Shown: piece after piece, positions 35,475 to 47,462 of the stretch
Position numbering within the stretch: position 1 is the stretch's first letter
Layout of the letters: each line of letters opens with the position of its first letter
DNA from: Earliella scabrosa
Taxonomy: Eukaryota; Basidiomycota; Agaricomycetes; Polyporales; Polyporaceae
Assembly: GCA_022605405.1 (NCBI GenBank)
Contig: JABYQQ010000008.1
Location: 1,302,001 to 1,366,000, forward strand
DNA length: 64,000 bases
Reading direction: 5' to 3'
The notes under the pieces: model-generated
Database searches by the model: none
Told to the model about the DNA's origin: nothing
What the model saw: the letters and a program-made list of their open reading frames with translations, nothing else
Made by a program: the position numbers and the translations under genes

Positions 35475-37208
35475 ATGTCAACCCAGGACGAGAACGCTGC
35501 GATTATCGAGGAATACCAAGTATTGTGAGCATCAGTAATTCAATTTCTATCCTCCAGGCTGTCCTTATGCCGATGTTCTTGGTAGTCTCACAGCCAATTA
35601 CTGCGCGTTCGCGTCGACTGGTGCGTTGTTGTCTTGGTCAGTGCTGACGGAACCACCATTCATTCAATTGCACTGGCAGTGCTCTTCATTTACGAAATCG
35701 TCATCACTGCCACTGACGAGGTCAACTACTTCTGGAGACGCAAATGGACTGGTGCCAGTGTCCTGTTTGTGTTGAACAGGTATACGGTCCTCGTCTACGA
35801 TCTCATGTCCATAATCATCTTTTTCTCAACCGAATCAGACAAGGTGGGATGCCAATGCCTACCAACGAACACTTGTCAATTGATTCCTTCGTCGCAGAGG
35901 TGTGGAAACTAGTCGGTCGTCACTGGAGGTCATATGTCTAACCGAGGGCCTCAGCTGCGCTGCTCTCGCTCGAACTACAAGAGTCATTTCCATCCTGCAA
36001 TATTTACCTTGGGCAGGTGTGTCGTCAGCTCCCCATGTCGAATTCATTTGACCGTTTCTATTCATCCTCTAGCCTTCTCGGGTCTCCGTACGCTCGCGCT
36101 GAGTCAGAACAAGGCCCTGGCTACCCTCGTTTTCCTCCTCTCGTCGGCGCCCATCGGAGTGAACATGGTGCGACCGAAGATACCACTAACAAACGCGCCA
36201 CTGCTGAATGTCTCCGTCGACCGTCCTCTCCATTGTCCAGGCTGAGTTCCGCTTCGACATTACCGGGATAGAAGATCCCGTGTTCGGGTGCGTCGGGGCT
36301 GACGCAGTCACCCCCGAGATATCCAAAATGCACGTCGTCGTGATTGCTCTTCTTGCCGTTCCTGTGCACGCGCATAACTAACTTTCCCTCCCATTCAGAT
36401 GTGCGTTGTCAATCATGGTCCACTTAGCCATCGCAACTTTCTAATTGCCGATGCTTTCATCGAGTTACTATTGTGTCACGGACGGGTTTGATAACCTCAG
36501 ATGTCCTCCTACTCCTCATCACCTGGTACAGGTTCTCCAGAGGGATGCGCCTATCCAAGAAGACATTCGGGCACGTCATCTTCCGAGACGGTACGTCCTC
36601 AGGCTGCTGACGGAATCTACCCTAACGGTAACCGATCGACGAACAGGGACCGTATACTTTGTGTAAATGCACAATATCCTTGAGATGACAACACTGGCTG
36701 ACAATCAACGACCCGAACAGCTGTCTGCTCGCGTTCAATACCATCCACCTCACGCTCACGATGGTATCGGTAAGTATACTTTCGCGACCCTCCGTTCGCC
36801 ACGCTACAGCGCTGAACGCAGCCCAGATCATCCACCCCCTTCAAGCCCACAGCTACGTAACGACATTCACAGAGCCGTATGTCTCTTTGTCTTCTTTCGA
36901 CCTCCTCGGCTAACACCAGCGCTCCAAGACTCACCGCCATACTGGTCTCGCGCTTCCTCCTGAATCTGCAGCGCGCGAACCGCCAGGCCGTTGACCACGT
37001 TTCCGAGTCGATGTCTCAGCCGTCGGGAGGGCAGGCCGACAGTCTCGTCTTCAATCGGGTTATAGGTTCGCTCGGGTCCACGTTCACTCCGGGCGAGGTG
37101 GACGACGTCGGACTCGGAACGAGTTTGATATCGGAGGATGCAGCTTCTGACGACTGTCGCAACGTACCTGCAGCTTACCCAGACTCTGACGACACTGTCC
37201 GGCCGTGA
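35475..37208 (+). CDS. DUF6533 multi-pass membrane protein
   Basis: The ATG at 35475 opens MSTQDENAAIIEEYQ. Exons then give TANYCAFASTALFIYEIVIT, VNYFWRRKWTGASVLFVLNR and YTVLVYDLMSIIIFF, the usual start of DUF6533 proteins (a Tyr-Cys first helix, WRRKWTGAS between helices). Further hydrophobic segments follow: TRVISILQYLPWA, LRTLALSQNKALATLVFLLS, TGLITSDVLLLLITWYRFS, and NSLLFALNTIHLTLTMVS ending near PLTAILVSRFLLNLQRA. About seven helices are expected. The C-terminal 80 residues are Ser/Asp-rich and probably cytosolic. The family is large in Agaricomycetes and uncharacterised; a receptor-like topology is only a suggestion. Inner exon limits are approximate. Confidence 0.75.
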
Positions 37209-37421
37209 GTCAGGACGAGCGGGCTCATAGGGTTTTCGTCAGAGCCCACACTAGGATGGAATCCGTGCATAGAGATCGGGATATATAGAGCAATATGCGA
37301 ACCGGCCAGCCCATGATACAAATACAACAAGCAAAGCGAGCTGAGTGATGCAGGAAGACGATAATACGGAGGAATACTCCGGTGACATCGCCTTGATACT
37401 CAGTAAGATGGCCCGTCCAGC

Positions 37422-37605
37422 CACCAGCTAGTATACGCCTTTTGCTCTCCAGGGTGATGATGCCAATCTCGAATGATCGTCGGGTACGCGCCTGGGATCT
37501 TCGCCGCATGATCTTCCAGTCGAAACGCATTTGCCACGGATGGGTCCCAGTGTGGTCGTATCGCATCAATTTCAGTGCCGCGTGACGAACATGAGGCAAC
37601 ACCGC
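37422..37605 (-). pseudogene. Decayed fragment of a GH5_12 glycosidase gene
   Basis: On the minus strand this stretch reads AAKIPGAYPTIIRDW and QKAYTSWWLDG in one broken frame, matching [16 protein letters not shown] and [10 protein letters not shown] of the intact GH5_12 gene at 51621-54643. Farther up, the words TTGCCACGGATG and GTGCCGCGTGACGA also match the intact gene around 52800-52860 in the same order, with an internal deletion. The nucleophile Glu of GEIG is replaced here (IIRDW). It lies directly beyond the 3' end of the kinase-like gene. Confidence 0.72.
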
Positions 37606-37638
37606 CCGGCTTCGAGGATGAGAAGGACAAGGTAGGCT

Positions 37639-40199
37639 TCATAACATGCGCAGAGGCCAGGAGTCGAGCAACCGCTCCGCCATCCAGAGATCGTGCGCCG
37701 CGGTGATGCGTTCCCCGCTGGCAGCACCCGCTGGGCGCGGAACGGCGCTGTTCAGATTGCGCGGGTATCTTGCATCCGACTCGAGGCCCGCCCAATCCCA
37801 ATCAACAAGCAGCACATCCGGTCTGGTGCAGGGCGCATCCTTGTTCCGCACGAGAACGTTCACGTCCCGGACGTCGCCATGCACATACCCCAGCTCATGC
37901 AGGCGACGCAATCCGTTCATCACCGCCTGCTGAGCGTGCTCGAGCGAAGCGGCATCCGCCTCTCGACGCTCCTGTGGCGAACCCATCGTGATCTTGTTCT
38001 CGCGCGCCTTCAGGTCCCATAGTGTGTCGGAGTAGTCTGCCGATTCGTCGTCCATGACGACCATAACCCAGTCGTAGACGTTGTTCACCGCACGCAGCGC
38101 GGGAGCGAAACCCGTTTCGTGCGCTAGACGGTGAGCGGCTGCAGAATAGGATTTCGTGAACTTCACGATGAGAGGCGTCCCATCCGAATCGTGGCGGACA
38201 CGAAAGATCCGTTTGCCCTCGATTGCCTCGATGTACGTGAATGCATGGCGATCGCCCTTCTCATCCTCGTAGCAATCGCGGAAGGGAAAGTCGGCGCGTG
38301 GGCGGCGTGTCTTGTGCAGTGTGGGGTAACGCTCCTGGAGGGACGAGATGGCCACGCGCAAGGCAGCCAACGCGCGCTCCCCTGCCTCGAGCTCGGCGTT
38401 ATTGGTGGAGTGCACATGTAGGGGGATGCAACAGAAGTGTTCGGCATTGGGCTGGTCTGTGTAGACCGCGCCTCCGATGGCTATGTACGGCCCTTGGTGT
38501 CTTCAAGTTAACATGCGTCCAATGACTACATACTATATGACGATAGGGGGACGGCGTACCGAAGTGCAGGACAATGATGGTTGGAAAGTTGATCTTCTGC
38601 AGCTTGGGATCAGTGCATTGCTTGATAGCGACCCGAACTTGTTCAAGCCAGTAGTGAATGGCTTTGACGAAAGGATCCGCGTTTCCAGTGCCAACCTCTA
38701 ACCTGATCTCCTGCACATAGGCGAACAGCAACATGTTCAAGCAAGAGACACGGAGGTCACCGTCACTGTGGAACCCGGTATCATCATTGACGCCACGTGA
38801 GACACCTTGCGGCAGGATACCACCGTCCTCTAGGACTGCTGTAAATTCCTGCCGTCGAGCGGCCTCGTCGGGGAAGATCCTGCAAGCAACTTCACGCAGG
38901 GCTTGATAGCATCGTACATCCCTAGGCGTAGGTGTGATTGAGTAGATGTCATGTCGAAGTTGACAGAGTATCTCGTCCATGAGTGAAGCTGGCGTGCACA
39001 ACTCGAGCGGCCGACCACAGTATATGTGGTGAGTGGGGTCGCTCTGCACAGCTGCGAACTGGCTCGGCTGAGCGTCGGAAGATGGTGATCTTGCAGGAGC
39101 GTTCTTGAAGTACGACCAGCGTCGCTGCGCAAACTCAGAATGGCTGGGCACCATGTCCTCGTTCGCACCTCCTAGCATCGATAGCTCTAGCCATCTGAGT
39201 ATATAAGTGATAGAAGGAAGCAACGTACGAGTGGGCGAAGTAAGTACAAGATGTACGTCTCCCTCCGGGGGAAAGCCCCACGGGGCAACTGTGCGCAACT
39301 CCATACCTGAAAGCAGCTCTGGGAGAGCATGCAGGTCAAGAGAATGTATGGCGCATTCTATTGCATTAACGGGGCCCAGAGGAATCCCCTCCGGCAACTA
39401 GAACGTCGTTGGGTCACCAAGAGAAAGACTAGAAAGACTTTGCTCAGTGCTCACCTGAAGGATGACACGATCGTCCAATCCCTTGGGCAAGAGGCGGTCG
39501 ACAGTCTGGGCGCGGAACACGTCTCGGTGCATGTGGATTGTGCGCCCCACCTGGTCGTATATCGTGATAGACGGGTAGAATCCTACCAAGGATCAGAAGG
39601 CGCCGCAATACTCACGGAAGACACTTACTGGTACGAAGGATGAGATGCAAATCTGTCCCTTGAATCGACTCCAGCCACTGTTTGATTACATCGTTGTTGT
39701 CCACCATAGCTATGAATATCGAGGGTCGACAGTCTTTGAGAAGAGAGCGAAGGTGGTCGGGTTCACCCCTCCGCAACGGGCCAATGGTGCCTGGAGGAAC
39801 CTGATGTACCGTGTGCACAAGAGTGAACATCTCCCGGAAGCAACATATAGACAGATGCACCATATAGATTGAATCCACCGTATGGTCCGATATCAAGGAC
39901 GATGCCTCTGTCATGAGTTTCGGGTAGGTATGGCGTATCGGTATGGTCCCGAATACATTCAGGTCAGGACAGAAGACATTGAGCAGGTGTACTGAATTGG
40001 TACCGGCAGACATGACAAGTGAGAGTTCGGAATGTAGAAGGGTGTATAGCTGGTGTAGACTCGGAACAAGCCTTGCTTTCAACCTCAGGTTCCCCGGCCG
40101 CAGTGACCTGAGGAAACGGCCTGTAAAACAAAAGTGACTTATTGTATCCTCCGGGCCGCCCCGACTCCGCGGCCCGAATCTCTGACAGCGTCCGGACAA
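37639..40199 (-). CDS. Protein-kinase-like protein with fungal N-terminal domain
   Basis: The 3' exons (37639 to about 38497) encode a kinase-like lobe: IVKFTKSYSAAAHRLAHETG, then RLHELGYVHGDVRDVNVLV (catalytic-loop-like HGD...N) and VLLVDWDWAG in place of DFG. Removing a short intron joins TIIVLHFG to GPYIAIGGAVYTDQPNAEHF, typical of agaricomycete members. Upstream exons give GANEDMVPSHSEFAQRRWSY, FYPSITIYDQVGRTIHMHRD and IAMVDNNDVIKQWLESIQG. No clear glycine-rich loop is seen. The 5' end is uncertain: the frame stays open to 40199 with no clear start ATG, and an LTR element begins at 40581. The substrate is unknown. The gene resembles FunK1 kinases in its DWD motif but is a different subfamily. 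Confidence 0.65.
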
Positions 40200-40580
40200 G
40201 CGCTAAGGTTTATCGGTGATGTCATCGATGTCATCACTGATTTGTTGCCGAACTTGGAGTTCATTCAGTCTTCACAGTTCTCATGTATGTTGACGTGCAG
40301 ATCCTCCCCTGTGGCGGCTCCAGTTGGAAAGACAACTGAAGTGAGACCAAGTGGGTGACCACTGTCTGACCGGCATACTATCGCTGCACCAGTAATGTGA
40401 ATTCCGAAATCTTGCAACAGTAGTGTAAATCTTGACATAGCACCGCGAATTCTCTGCCCTTCCTCCTGCCAGTGAAACTTCGCACAAATGTTGTGCTCCG
40501 CCTACTGAGTCTATGCGTGAAAACCGCTTGTTGAACAATGAAGAGGAAGGAGAGATATTGAGGCATCTATGGTGCTCTGT

Positions 40581-40807
40581 TGTAAGGCTGGAGCACGTGC
40601 TCCAGCTTACTCAGCTATTTGCTACTGTTTGGAGTCGAGCCTTTTGCTTCCGCGAACCATGTTGCGTTCCTTACCACTTACCTACCGGACGCAACATAGG
40701 TACGCATCAGACTAGCTCACGATGTACATACCACTTACCTACCGGACGCAACATAGGCTCCGTTCCCGTTCTGTCCTTGCGTGAGGTCGGTAGTGACCGA
40801 CCTTTCA
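40581..40807 (+). repeat. 5' LTR of Ty3/gypsy element
   Basis: The 227 bp LTR begins TG and ends CA and matches the copy at 45106-45332 in length and, as far as I can compare, base for base. Inside are an 18 bp perfect palindrome centred on CACGTG (40588-40605), two copies of a roughly 29 bp direct repeat containing CTACCGGACGCAACATAGG, and a terminal hairpin GGTCGGTAGTGACCGACC. Confidence 0.95.
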
Positions 40808-40917
40808 CTTTTTTTTGAACGACGAACGTCGCCTCGACGGGAAGGCCACTCGACGGGACGTCGACTAAGCTGCCCCAACTGAACCTCCCCTGGTCAGGGA
40901 GCTACCCAGTCGCCACC

Positions 40918-43900
40918 GTGTCGCAACACCGCGAGATTTACACTCGGCGGTTCGTGCTCACACACTTCGTCGCCCCCGCCACAGAACCGTTCCCTTTCGC
41001 TGGTCTAGACGACGAGGAGTTTGAGGATTTCCATCGCGCTGACGAGCGCGCCCCCAGTGAGTTCGACTTGAGCCAACACAACTCCTCCCTCCCCTCCCTT
41101 TCCTCCCTCACATCCCTCCCCGGCTCGGGTCTCTCTTCGCCAACCGCGCATACACCCACCTCCCGCCGCACCTCAACCTCCTCCTCGTCCTCCGCATCGT
41201 CCGTACCCCACGTATACCCCGCATATAGTCGGCTCCCAAACATGTCGCAGGAAGCACAGATCACCACGCACCACAAGTCCGCCCCCACCCTTGGAGAGGG
41301 AAAGCTCACGCCCTCGGCTCTCAACGCCTGGGAGTACGCATGCAAGGCGCTCTTCCGGCGCAAGGCCGTGGCTGTTGCCGATCAGGTCCCCGAGGCAGCA
41401 GAAGGCTTCCTCAATGAACGCGTTCGGGACTGGTACATGTGTAACCAAGCCCGCCTCGATGCGATGCCCTGGACTGACTTCATGTCCGCGATCCGCGCTC
41501 GCTTCCTCCCTCAAGGCTGGGACTCCGCTATCCGCGCGCAGATCTACGGCCTTAGGCAGGGCGCTGATCAATCGTTCGATGATTTCGTCCTTGAAATCGA
41601 ACGTCTCAACTCGCGCCTCCAAGGAACGACCGTACGACTCTCAGACGCCGAGATTAGGTCGCTGGTCTCAGCTAACGTCGACAAGTTCCTCCGCGACGGC
41701 TGCGTATCCCCTGCTGTCACGAGCATAATCGACTATGGTTCGTGGAAAGACGCTATCAGCCTCTTGGACGCACAACGGATGCAGCTCCGCCGAATGGTCC
41801 ACGCCACTACGTCCGCTTCCCGTTCCAACCCGAACCGCGTCACATCCACCGCCGCCTCCGCGACCCCTGCATCCTCCACGAACAAACGTTCCGGCTTACC
41901 CAAGCTCACCGACAAGGAGCGCGACCTCCTTCGCGTACACAAGGGTTGCTTCACCTGCCGCCAGTTTTACGTAAATCACATCAGCGAGAACTGCTCCAAC
42001 GGCTATCCCAAGGCGGACGGTTACAAGCCCCTCACGGAGGCGATGGCTCTCGCGGCTCGCGACCGCAAGGAGAACATCAAACCGTCGGGCTCCACCCGCA
42101 AGACCGTCGCAGCGGTGACCGTTGAGGACGACACCGAGGCCGACAACTCTGTGGACCCCTCTGCCGTCGCCGCTCTAGGCTCATCTCCCCTCGCTGCCAC
42201 TACCGGTATCTTGGGTACTGGTTCCGATTCTGACAAGTGCGTCGCACCCGTCTATGCCCCCCACACTACACTCGCTGCCCACGTCCTCTCTCCCTCTGTC
42301 GACACATCTCCTCTTCAGATGCTGATCGACTCCGGTTCCCCAGCAGTTCTGATTAGAGAAGACATCGCCACCCGCCTGCAACTCCCGTTCCGCCAACTCC
42401 GAGAGCCTTTCCGTCTTGGCAACGCGTGGGGAGCGGGTTCGAGAGAGAGCTCGTCATATATTAGACTTCGCATCGCATTACCTGACTTCTCGTGGACCTC
42501 GGTTTCCTGTCACGCCATTGTCGTCCCCTCGCTGTGTGCGCCTGTCATTCTCGGTAAACCCTTCCTCGAATCGAACCACATTGTTGAGGACCACTCCTCC
42601 CGTGTGCTCCTCCACAAACCCACGATGCGCAACCTCTTAGCCGACGCGCCACCAACACCACCACCCCAACCCTCTCCAAAGCAACGTCGGGAACAACGCA
42701 AGCGTGACGAACAGGCGGCGCGTGACGACGCCCGCCTCAAGCACCAGCTTTTCCTACGTGAACTCGAAGAGAGAACGCGTGACCGCCGGATGTCTGCCAA
42801 CGCTTGTACGGTTTCCAACGTTGTCGCAGTCGCGACCGCGGTTCGAGAGCGCGTCGAAACCCTCGCCTTCCAGACCTCGCTCGACGCGGAGAACACGGCG
42901 ATGAAAGCGGAATTCATCGACATGTTCCCAGACAACATCCCGCACCTCGACGAGCTGCCTACTTCTGTCTACCATCGCTTTGTGTTGAAAAACGCGGACA
43001 TGGTCATAGCGCGACGCCAATACGACTGTCCGAAGAAGTACCGAGAATCCTGGAAGGTCTTACTTGAGCAGCACCTTGCAGCCGGGCGGATTCGGAAATC
43101 AGACAGTCCATACGTCTCCCCCGCTTTCCTAGTCCCCAAATCTGACCCAACCGCGCTGCCTCGATGGGTTAACGACTACCGCGTCCTCAACGACAACACG
43201 GTTCCCGACATGCACCCCTTACCGCGGATCGACGACATTCTCGCGGACTGCGGAAAAGGCAAGATCTGGGCAAAACTCGACATGACCAACTCCTTCTTCC
43301 AGATCCGCGTGCACCCTGACGACATCAAATACACCGCCGTGACGACTCCCTTTGGACTCTACGAGTGGACTGTCATGCCACAAGGATGCCGCAATGCGCC
43401 AGCGACACACCAACGGCGCATGTACGACGCCTTACGCCACCACATTGGACGGATCTGCCATGTCTATCTGGACGACATCATTATCTGGTCTCAAACTCTC
43501 GACGAACATCGCGCGAATGTTCGTACTGTCTTAGAGGCTCTACGGCGACACAAACTGTACTGTTCTGACAAAAAGACGCACCTCTTCTTGACGGAACTGG
43601 ATTTTCTCGGCCACCACATCTCGGGGCGCGGCGTGCAGGCTGACCCCAAGAAGGTCGAAAAGATCCTCCAGTGGCCTCAACCTCGATCTGCGGCAGATGT
43701 CCGTGCTTTCCTGGGGCTGGTACACTATATCGCCAACTACTTGCCGAAACTCGCAGACTTCACCGTCGTTCTCACCCCGCTGACGACTAAGGATGCTGAA
43801 CTCGCCTTCCCCACCTGGTCCTCGGAACACCAGTCTGCCTTTGATGGAATCAAGGCTCTTGTGACCAGTAACGAGGTCCTGACAGTCATCGACCACGACA

Positions 43901-45064
43901 CACTGGGCGACAACCACATTTTCGTCTCTTGCGATGCTAGCGATTACCGCACCGGCGCCATGCTCTCCTTCGGGCCATCACTGGAGACCGCGCGACCTGT
44001 GGCCTTCGACTCCATGCAGCTCAAGGCTGCGGAGCTGAACTACCCCGTTCACGAGAAAGGACTACTGGCGATCGTGCGCGCACTGAAGAAGTGGCGAGTC
44101 GACCTCTTGGGCGTGCCGTTCACGGTCTACACCGACCACCGGACACTTGAGAACTTCCACCGCCAGAAAGACCTTTCACGAAGGCAGGCTCGCTGGCAGG
44201 AATTTCTTGCCCAGTACGACTTTTGCATACGGTTCTTCCGAGCGTACGAACAAAACTGTCGTACAGGCCCTGCGATATCACGTTGCGCGAAACCAGTCGG
44301 GCTGGGTCCGCGCACTCCCTCGCGTCCGTTTTGCTATCATGAACACCATAAACGCGTCCACCAAATACTCGCCGTTCCAGCTGCACCTGGGACGGGCACC
44401 ACGAGTTCTACCCCCCCTCTTCGACGACTTCCTTCTGGACGTGGAGGAGAACTTCCCGCTCGACGGCAAGGCCGCCGGAGAGCTCATCGACCGCGTGGAG
44501 ACGGACTTCATGGAAGCGCAGGACAACCTGCACCTCGCGAAGGTCAATCAAGCGCACTACGCGAACGCCTCACGCGGCGCAGACCCTACCTTTGCCGTCG
44601 GTGACCTCGTCCTCCTCTCTACCTTCCACCGCCGACGCGACTACATGCAGAAAGGTAGTGGACGCGTCGCAAAGTTCATGGTACGCTATGACGGCCCGTA
44701 CCGAGTTTCTATTGCACATCCCGAAACCTCTACATACACACTCGAGCTCCCCCCTTCCATGAAAATCTTCCCCACATTCCACGCGTCCTTATTGAAACGT
44801 TTCACCCCGAACGATGATACCCTTTTTCCCTTGCGATCCCATCCCAGACCCGGTCCTATCGTCACACCTGATGGTGTCGAAGAGTATGAGGTCGAGCGCG
44901 TACTCGACCATCGCCGCCGAGGACACGGTTACCAATTCCTCGTGCGATGGCGCGGCTGGGGCCCCGGTGACGACCAATGGCTCCCCGGCGCACAATGTAA
45001 AGATCTTGCTGCGCTTGACGATTACATACGAGATCACAACCTTACTCTACCTCCTTACGCTTAG
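40918..45064 (+). pseudogene. gag-pol of the gypsy element, broken by an internal deletion
   Basis: The first frame runs 40918-44604 and holds gag (WEYACKALFRRKAVAVADQ, AIRARFLPQGW) and a zinc knuckle CFTCRQFYVNHISENC. Then come a protease (MLIDSGSPAVLI), reverse transcriptase (LPRIDDILADCG, AKLDMTNSFFQIRV, MPQGCRNAPATHQ, YLDDIIIWS) and RNase H (VSCDASDYRTGAML, TDHRTLENF) up to about 44235. There the frame passes at a deletion junction into the integrase catalytic Glu region (GSSERTNKTVVQ), which is read in another frame (44147-45064). That frame continues with the GPY-type segment VRYDGPYRVSIAHPETSTY and a chromodomain (EYEVERVLDHRRRGHGYQF, VRWRGWGPGDDQWLP). No in-frame ATG exists before 41242, although gag-like sequence starts upstream; the 40918 start is a GTG. 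Confidence 0.88.
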
Positions 45065-45105
45065 CCCTTCTTCCCCCACACTCATTTCTTCAGAGGCGGT
45101 GAGAG

Positions 45106-45332
45106 TGTAAGGCTGGAGCACGTGCTCCAGCTTACTCAGCTATTTGCTACTGTTTGGAGTCGAGCCTTTTGCTTCCGCGAACCATGTTGCGTTCCTTACC
45201 ACTTACCTACCGGACGCAACATAGGTACGCATCAGACTAGCTCACGATGTACATACCACTTACCTACCGGACGCAACATAGGCTCCGTTCCCGTTCTGTC
45301 CTTGCGTGAGGTCGGTAGTGACCGACCTTTCA
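45106..45332 (+). repeat. 3' LTR of Ty3/gypsy element
   Basis: This is the 227 bp copy matching the 5' LTR at 40581-40807. It is followed by the second TCTGT target duplication. Confidence 0.95.
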
Positions 45333-45530
45333 TCTGTACGACTGCCAGTTGACCATGATCAGGGAGTCTCGCTTCATTGACTGACAACATCGCTCCCTTC
45401 CTAGAATACATAGAGCATTCATACAGGATCTCTTCTATAAAACTTCTGAGAGGTTCAGTGGATGTGGTGAAGGCGTAGTTGAGAAAGAGCTGTCGAGGCG
45501 TAACAACAGCGAGCGCCTAACACCATATTG

Positions 45531-46950
45531 GGCAGTGTACATGCCCAGGTGTGCGCCGGGAGCCTGGGATATCTGGTCGGAAGTTATCTGTGGGTGCAAC
45601 TTTGGATATTGGGCGGTGATCTGGCGGCCGGCGCCTAGTCATCGAGCCCATATTGCTTTGCCTGATATCTGTTCGATGTCTGGCCCACACGGCGGGCACG
45701 GCCCATTTTTTGGCTACCAGAAATGAATGTGCCAGTTAGCCAGTTAACCTGGCACGTAACTTTCTAGCTCGTTTCTGACCATCAAAGAAGTGACGTCACA
45801 TCGAAATAAAGAGCCACTTACCCTTCACTCGAAATCGGAAAGGCCGCCTTCTCAATGTGAACAAAGCAGCCGCCAGACATGTTCCGATTGAATGACATTT
45901 ATGGATCATCTCTGTTTGCCGGAACCAGATATGTCTCCTAACCAGAACATATCTTGCCGCCTCGGAGAATGCGGCCTTTCGGACACACAGTAAGTAGCCC
46001 TTTATTTCCGCGCGACGGTCACTCCTTTGACGTTCAGAAAGGTGCCAGAAAGTTACGTGCCAGATTAACTGGCACGTAACTTTCTGTGTCATACCTGGTC
46101 AGTGGTGCCTGAAAAATTGGCTGTGCCTGCCGTGCCATGGGCCCATGGCCTTCCAGTATTGAAGCGCCGGTCGGAAATTATCTGGCCGCCCCGAATTAGC
46201 CCAAATTCCCAGATACTTATCGGAACCGGCCCAGGGCTCACCTGAGCGTGTAGACGCTGGTCCTGTGGTGGTGGGAACCGTGACAGATCGTTACACAGTT
46301 TCTCCGGAATTTACATTACTGTCTCACTCGAATCCGTCGTCCTTCCCTCTCTTGTTCAACGTCTGTTCGGGTTCAAACAAGAGCCATAGGCTCTCTAGAT
46401 GTCTTGGAATGGCCTAATTAGGATCCGACACTCACAAGTTGTGGGAGGAAGGATATATTCAAGTAACACTGAAAAGTTTACATTACTGGTGCAGTGATAC
46501 ACGCTCAGGTGAGCCGCGGGTGGGATGGCCAGATAATTTCTGACCGGCGCTTCTATACTGAAATGTTGTGCCCCAGACATCGAACAGATATCGGGCAAAC
46601 CGATATTGGAGCGAGGTCTAAGCGCCGGCTGCAAAATATCTGCTCGATAGCCAGGGCCGCCCTGGCAGATAACTTCCGACCAAATACCCAGGGCGCCTGG
46701 GCGTGTACACACACAGGTGAGCGCCGGGTCAGTCCGATATCTGGAAATTTTGGGCGGTTATAGAATTTCCGCATCTCTGGCGGGTCATAACCGTTATATT
46801 CCAGACATTAAACAGATATCAGGTCAGGCGATATGGGCACGAGGCCTAAGCGCCGGCGGCCACATACCAGTTCGATACCCAGCGCCGCCCTGATGGATAA
46901 CTTCCGACCAAATGCCCAGGGCGTCCGGTGTGGCACACCTGGCCGTGTAG
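45531..46950. repeat. Cluster of inverted and direct copies of a roughly 150 bp repeat
   Basis: The unit includes CAGATAACTTCCGACCAAAT, GCGCCGGC and CCAGACATCGAACAGATATC. It occurs directly at about 46573-46720 and 46801-46950 (period 228 bp) and as the reverse complement at about 45531-45710. A weaker inverted copy lies at about 46160-46250. The copies differ by many substitutions, so they are old. No coding capacity is seen. Confidence 0.7.
45748..46064. mobile_element. MITE with long terminal inverted repeats and TTAA flanks
   Basis: CTGGCACGTAACTTTCT at 45749-45765 is the exact complement of 46047-46063. Imperfect complementarity continues inward for about 100 bp (for example CGAAATAAAGAGCCACTTA against its partner near 46000). 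Both ends abut TTAA (45744-45747 and 46065-46068), the target duplication used by piggyBac-like elements. At 317 bp it has no coding capacity, so it would be non-autonomous. The right flank repeats the terminal sequence once more, so it may sit inside a relative. Confidence 0.7.
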
Positions 46951-46953
46951 TAC

Positions 46954-46999
46954 ATTAGATATGATTTCCTACTATTAGATATGATTTCCTACTATTAGA
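46954..46999. repeat. Short tandem repeat, 20 bp unit, about 2.3 copies
   Basis: ATTAGATATGATTTCCTACT occurs twice exactly (46954-46973, 46974-46993) and is followed by a partial third copy. Confidence 0.85.
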
Positions 47000-47144
47000 T
47001 TATGCTTACATTACGCTTACGTTACCAGTATATTATCTTTCTCTCTGGAGAGGGCCTGTATCCTTATGCAATTTTACTTACGCCTCCAGGAACGTAAGTG
47101 ATAGTGATTGTCAAGCACTAGTGGGGACGGATGCTCGATCTCAC

Positions 47145-47462
47145 CCATCAGTAGATCCCGAAATCCCTTATGTCCACTTATGCTCTCTTATTTGGGCACA
47201 TAAGGGGACGTAAGTGGGCGTCTAATGGGCGCTTCTGCACAGCTTTCTCAGTCGTTTTCGACCCACTCGCGCGAGGTTTATAGCATCTTCAGAACTCCAT
47301 CTTTTTGTATGAAACTTTGTACGATGGTTGCCAAGGGTATCTGGAACGTCTGTGTACAATTTGGTTGGATTTGATTGAGTTGGTGGAAAGCTATTCACAA
47401 AACCGTAGAACCCCCGAAATGGCACATAAGTGACATAAGGGATTCCGGGATCTACTGATGCC
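47145..47462. mobile_element. MITE-like element with imperfect terminal inverted repeats
   Basis: CATCAGTAGATCCCGAAATC followed by CCTTATGTCCACTTATG (about 47146-47182) is complementary to 47425-47460 with a few mismatches. The total is about 315 bp, with no coding frame of note. Confidence 0.6.

Larger units (their letters stand above)
40581..45332 (+). mobile_element. Ty3/gypsy chromovirus LTR retrotransposon, internally deleted
   Basis: The element is 4752 bp, with paired 227 bp LTRs and a 5 bp target-site duplication TCTGT at 40576-40580 and 45333-45337. One gag-pol frame carries a zinc knuckle, protease, reverse transcriptase and part of RNase H. The integrase tail with a chromodomain lies in another frame. 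The gap between them has lost the end of RNase H, the HHCC zinc domain and the first two catalytic Asp of integrase. No clear tRNA primer-binding site follows the 5' LTR (it continues with a T-run), so self-priming is possible. The matched LTRs suggest a recent insertion, probably with enzymes supplied by an intact relative. Confidence 0.93.
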
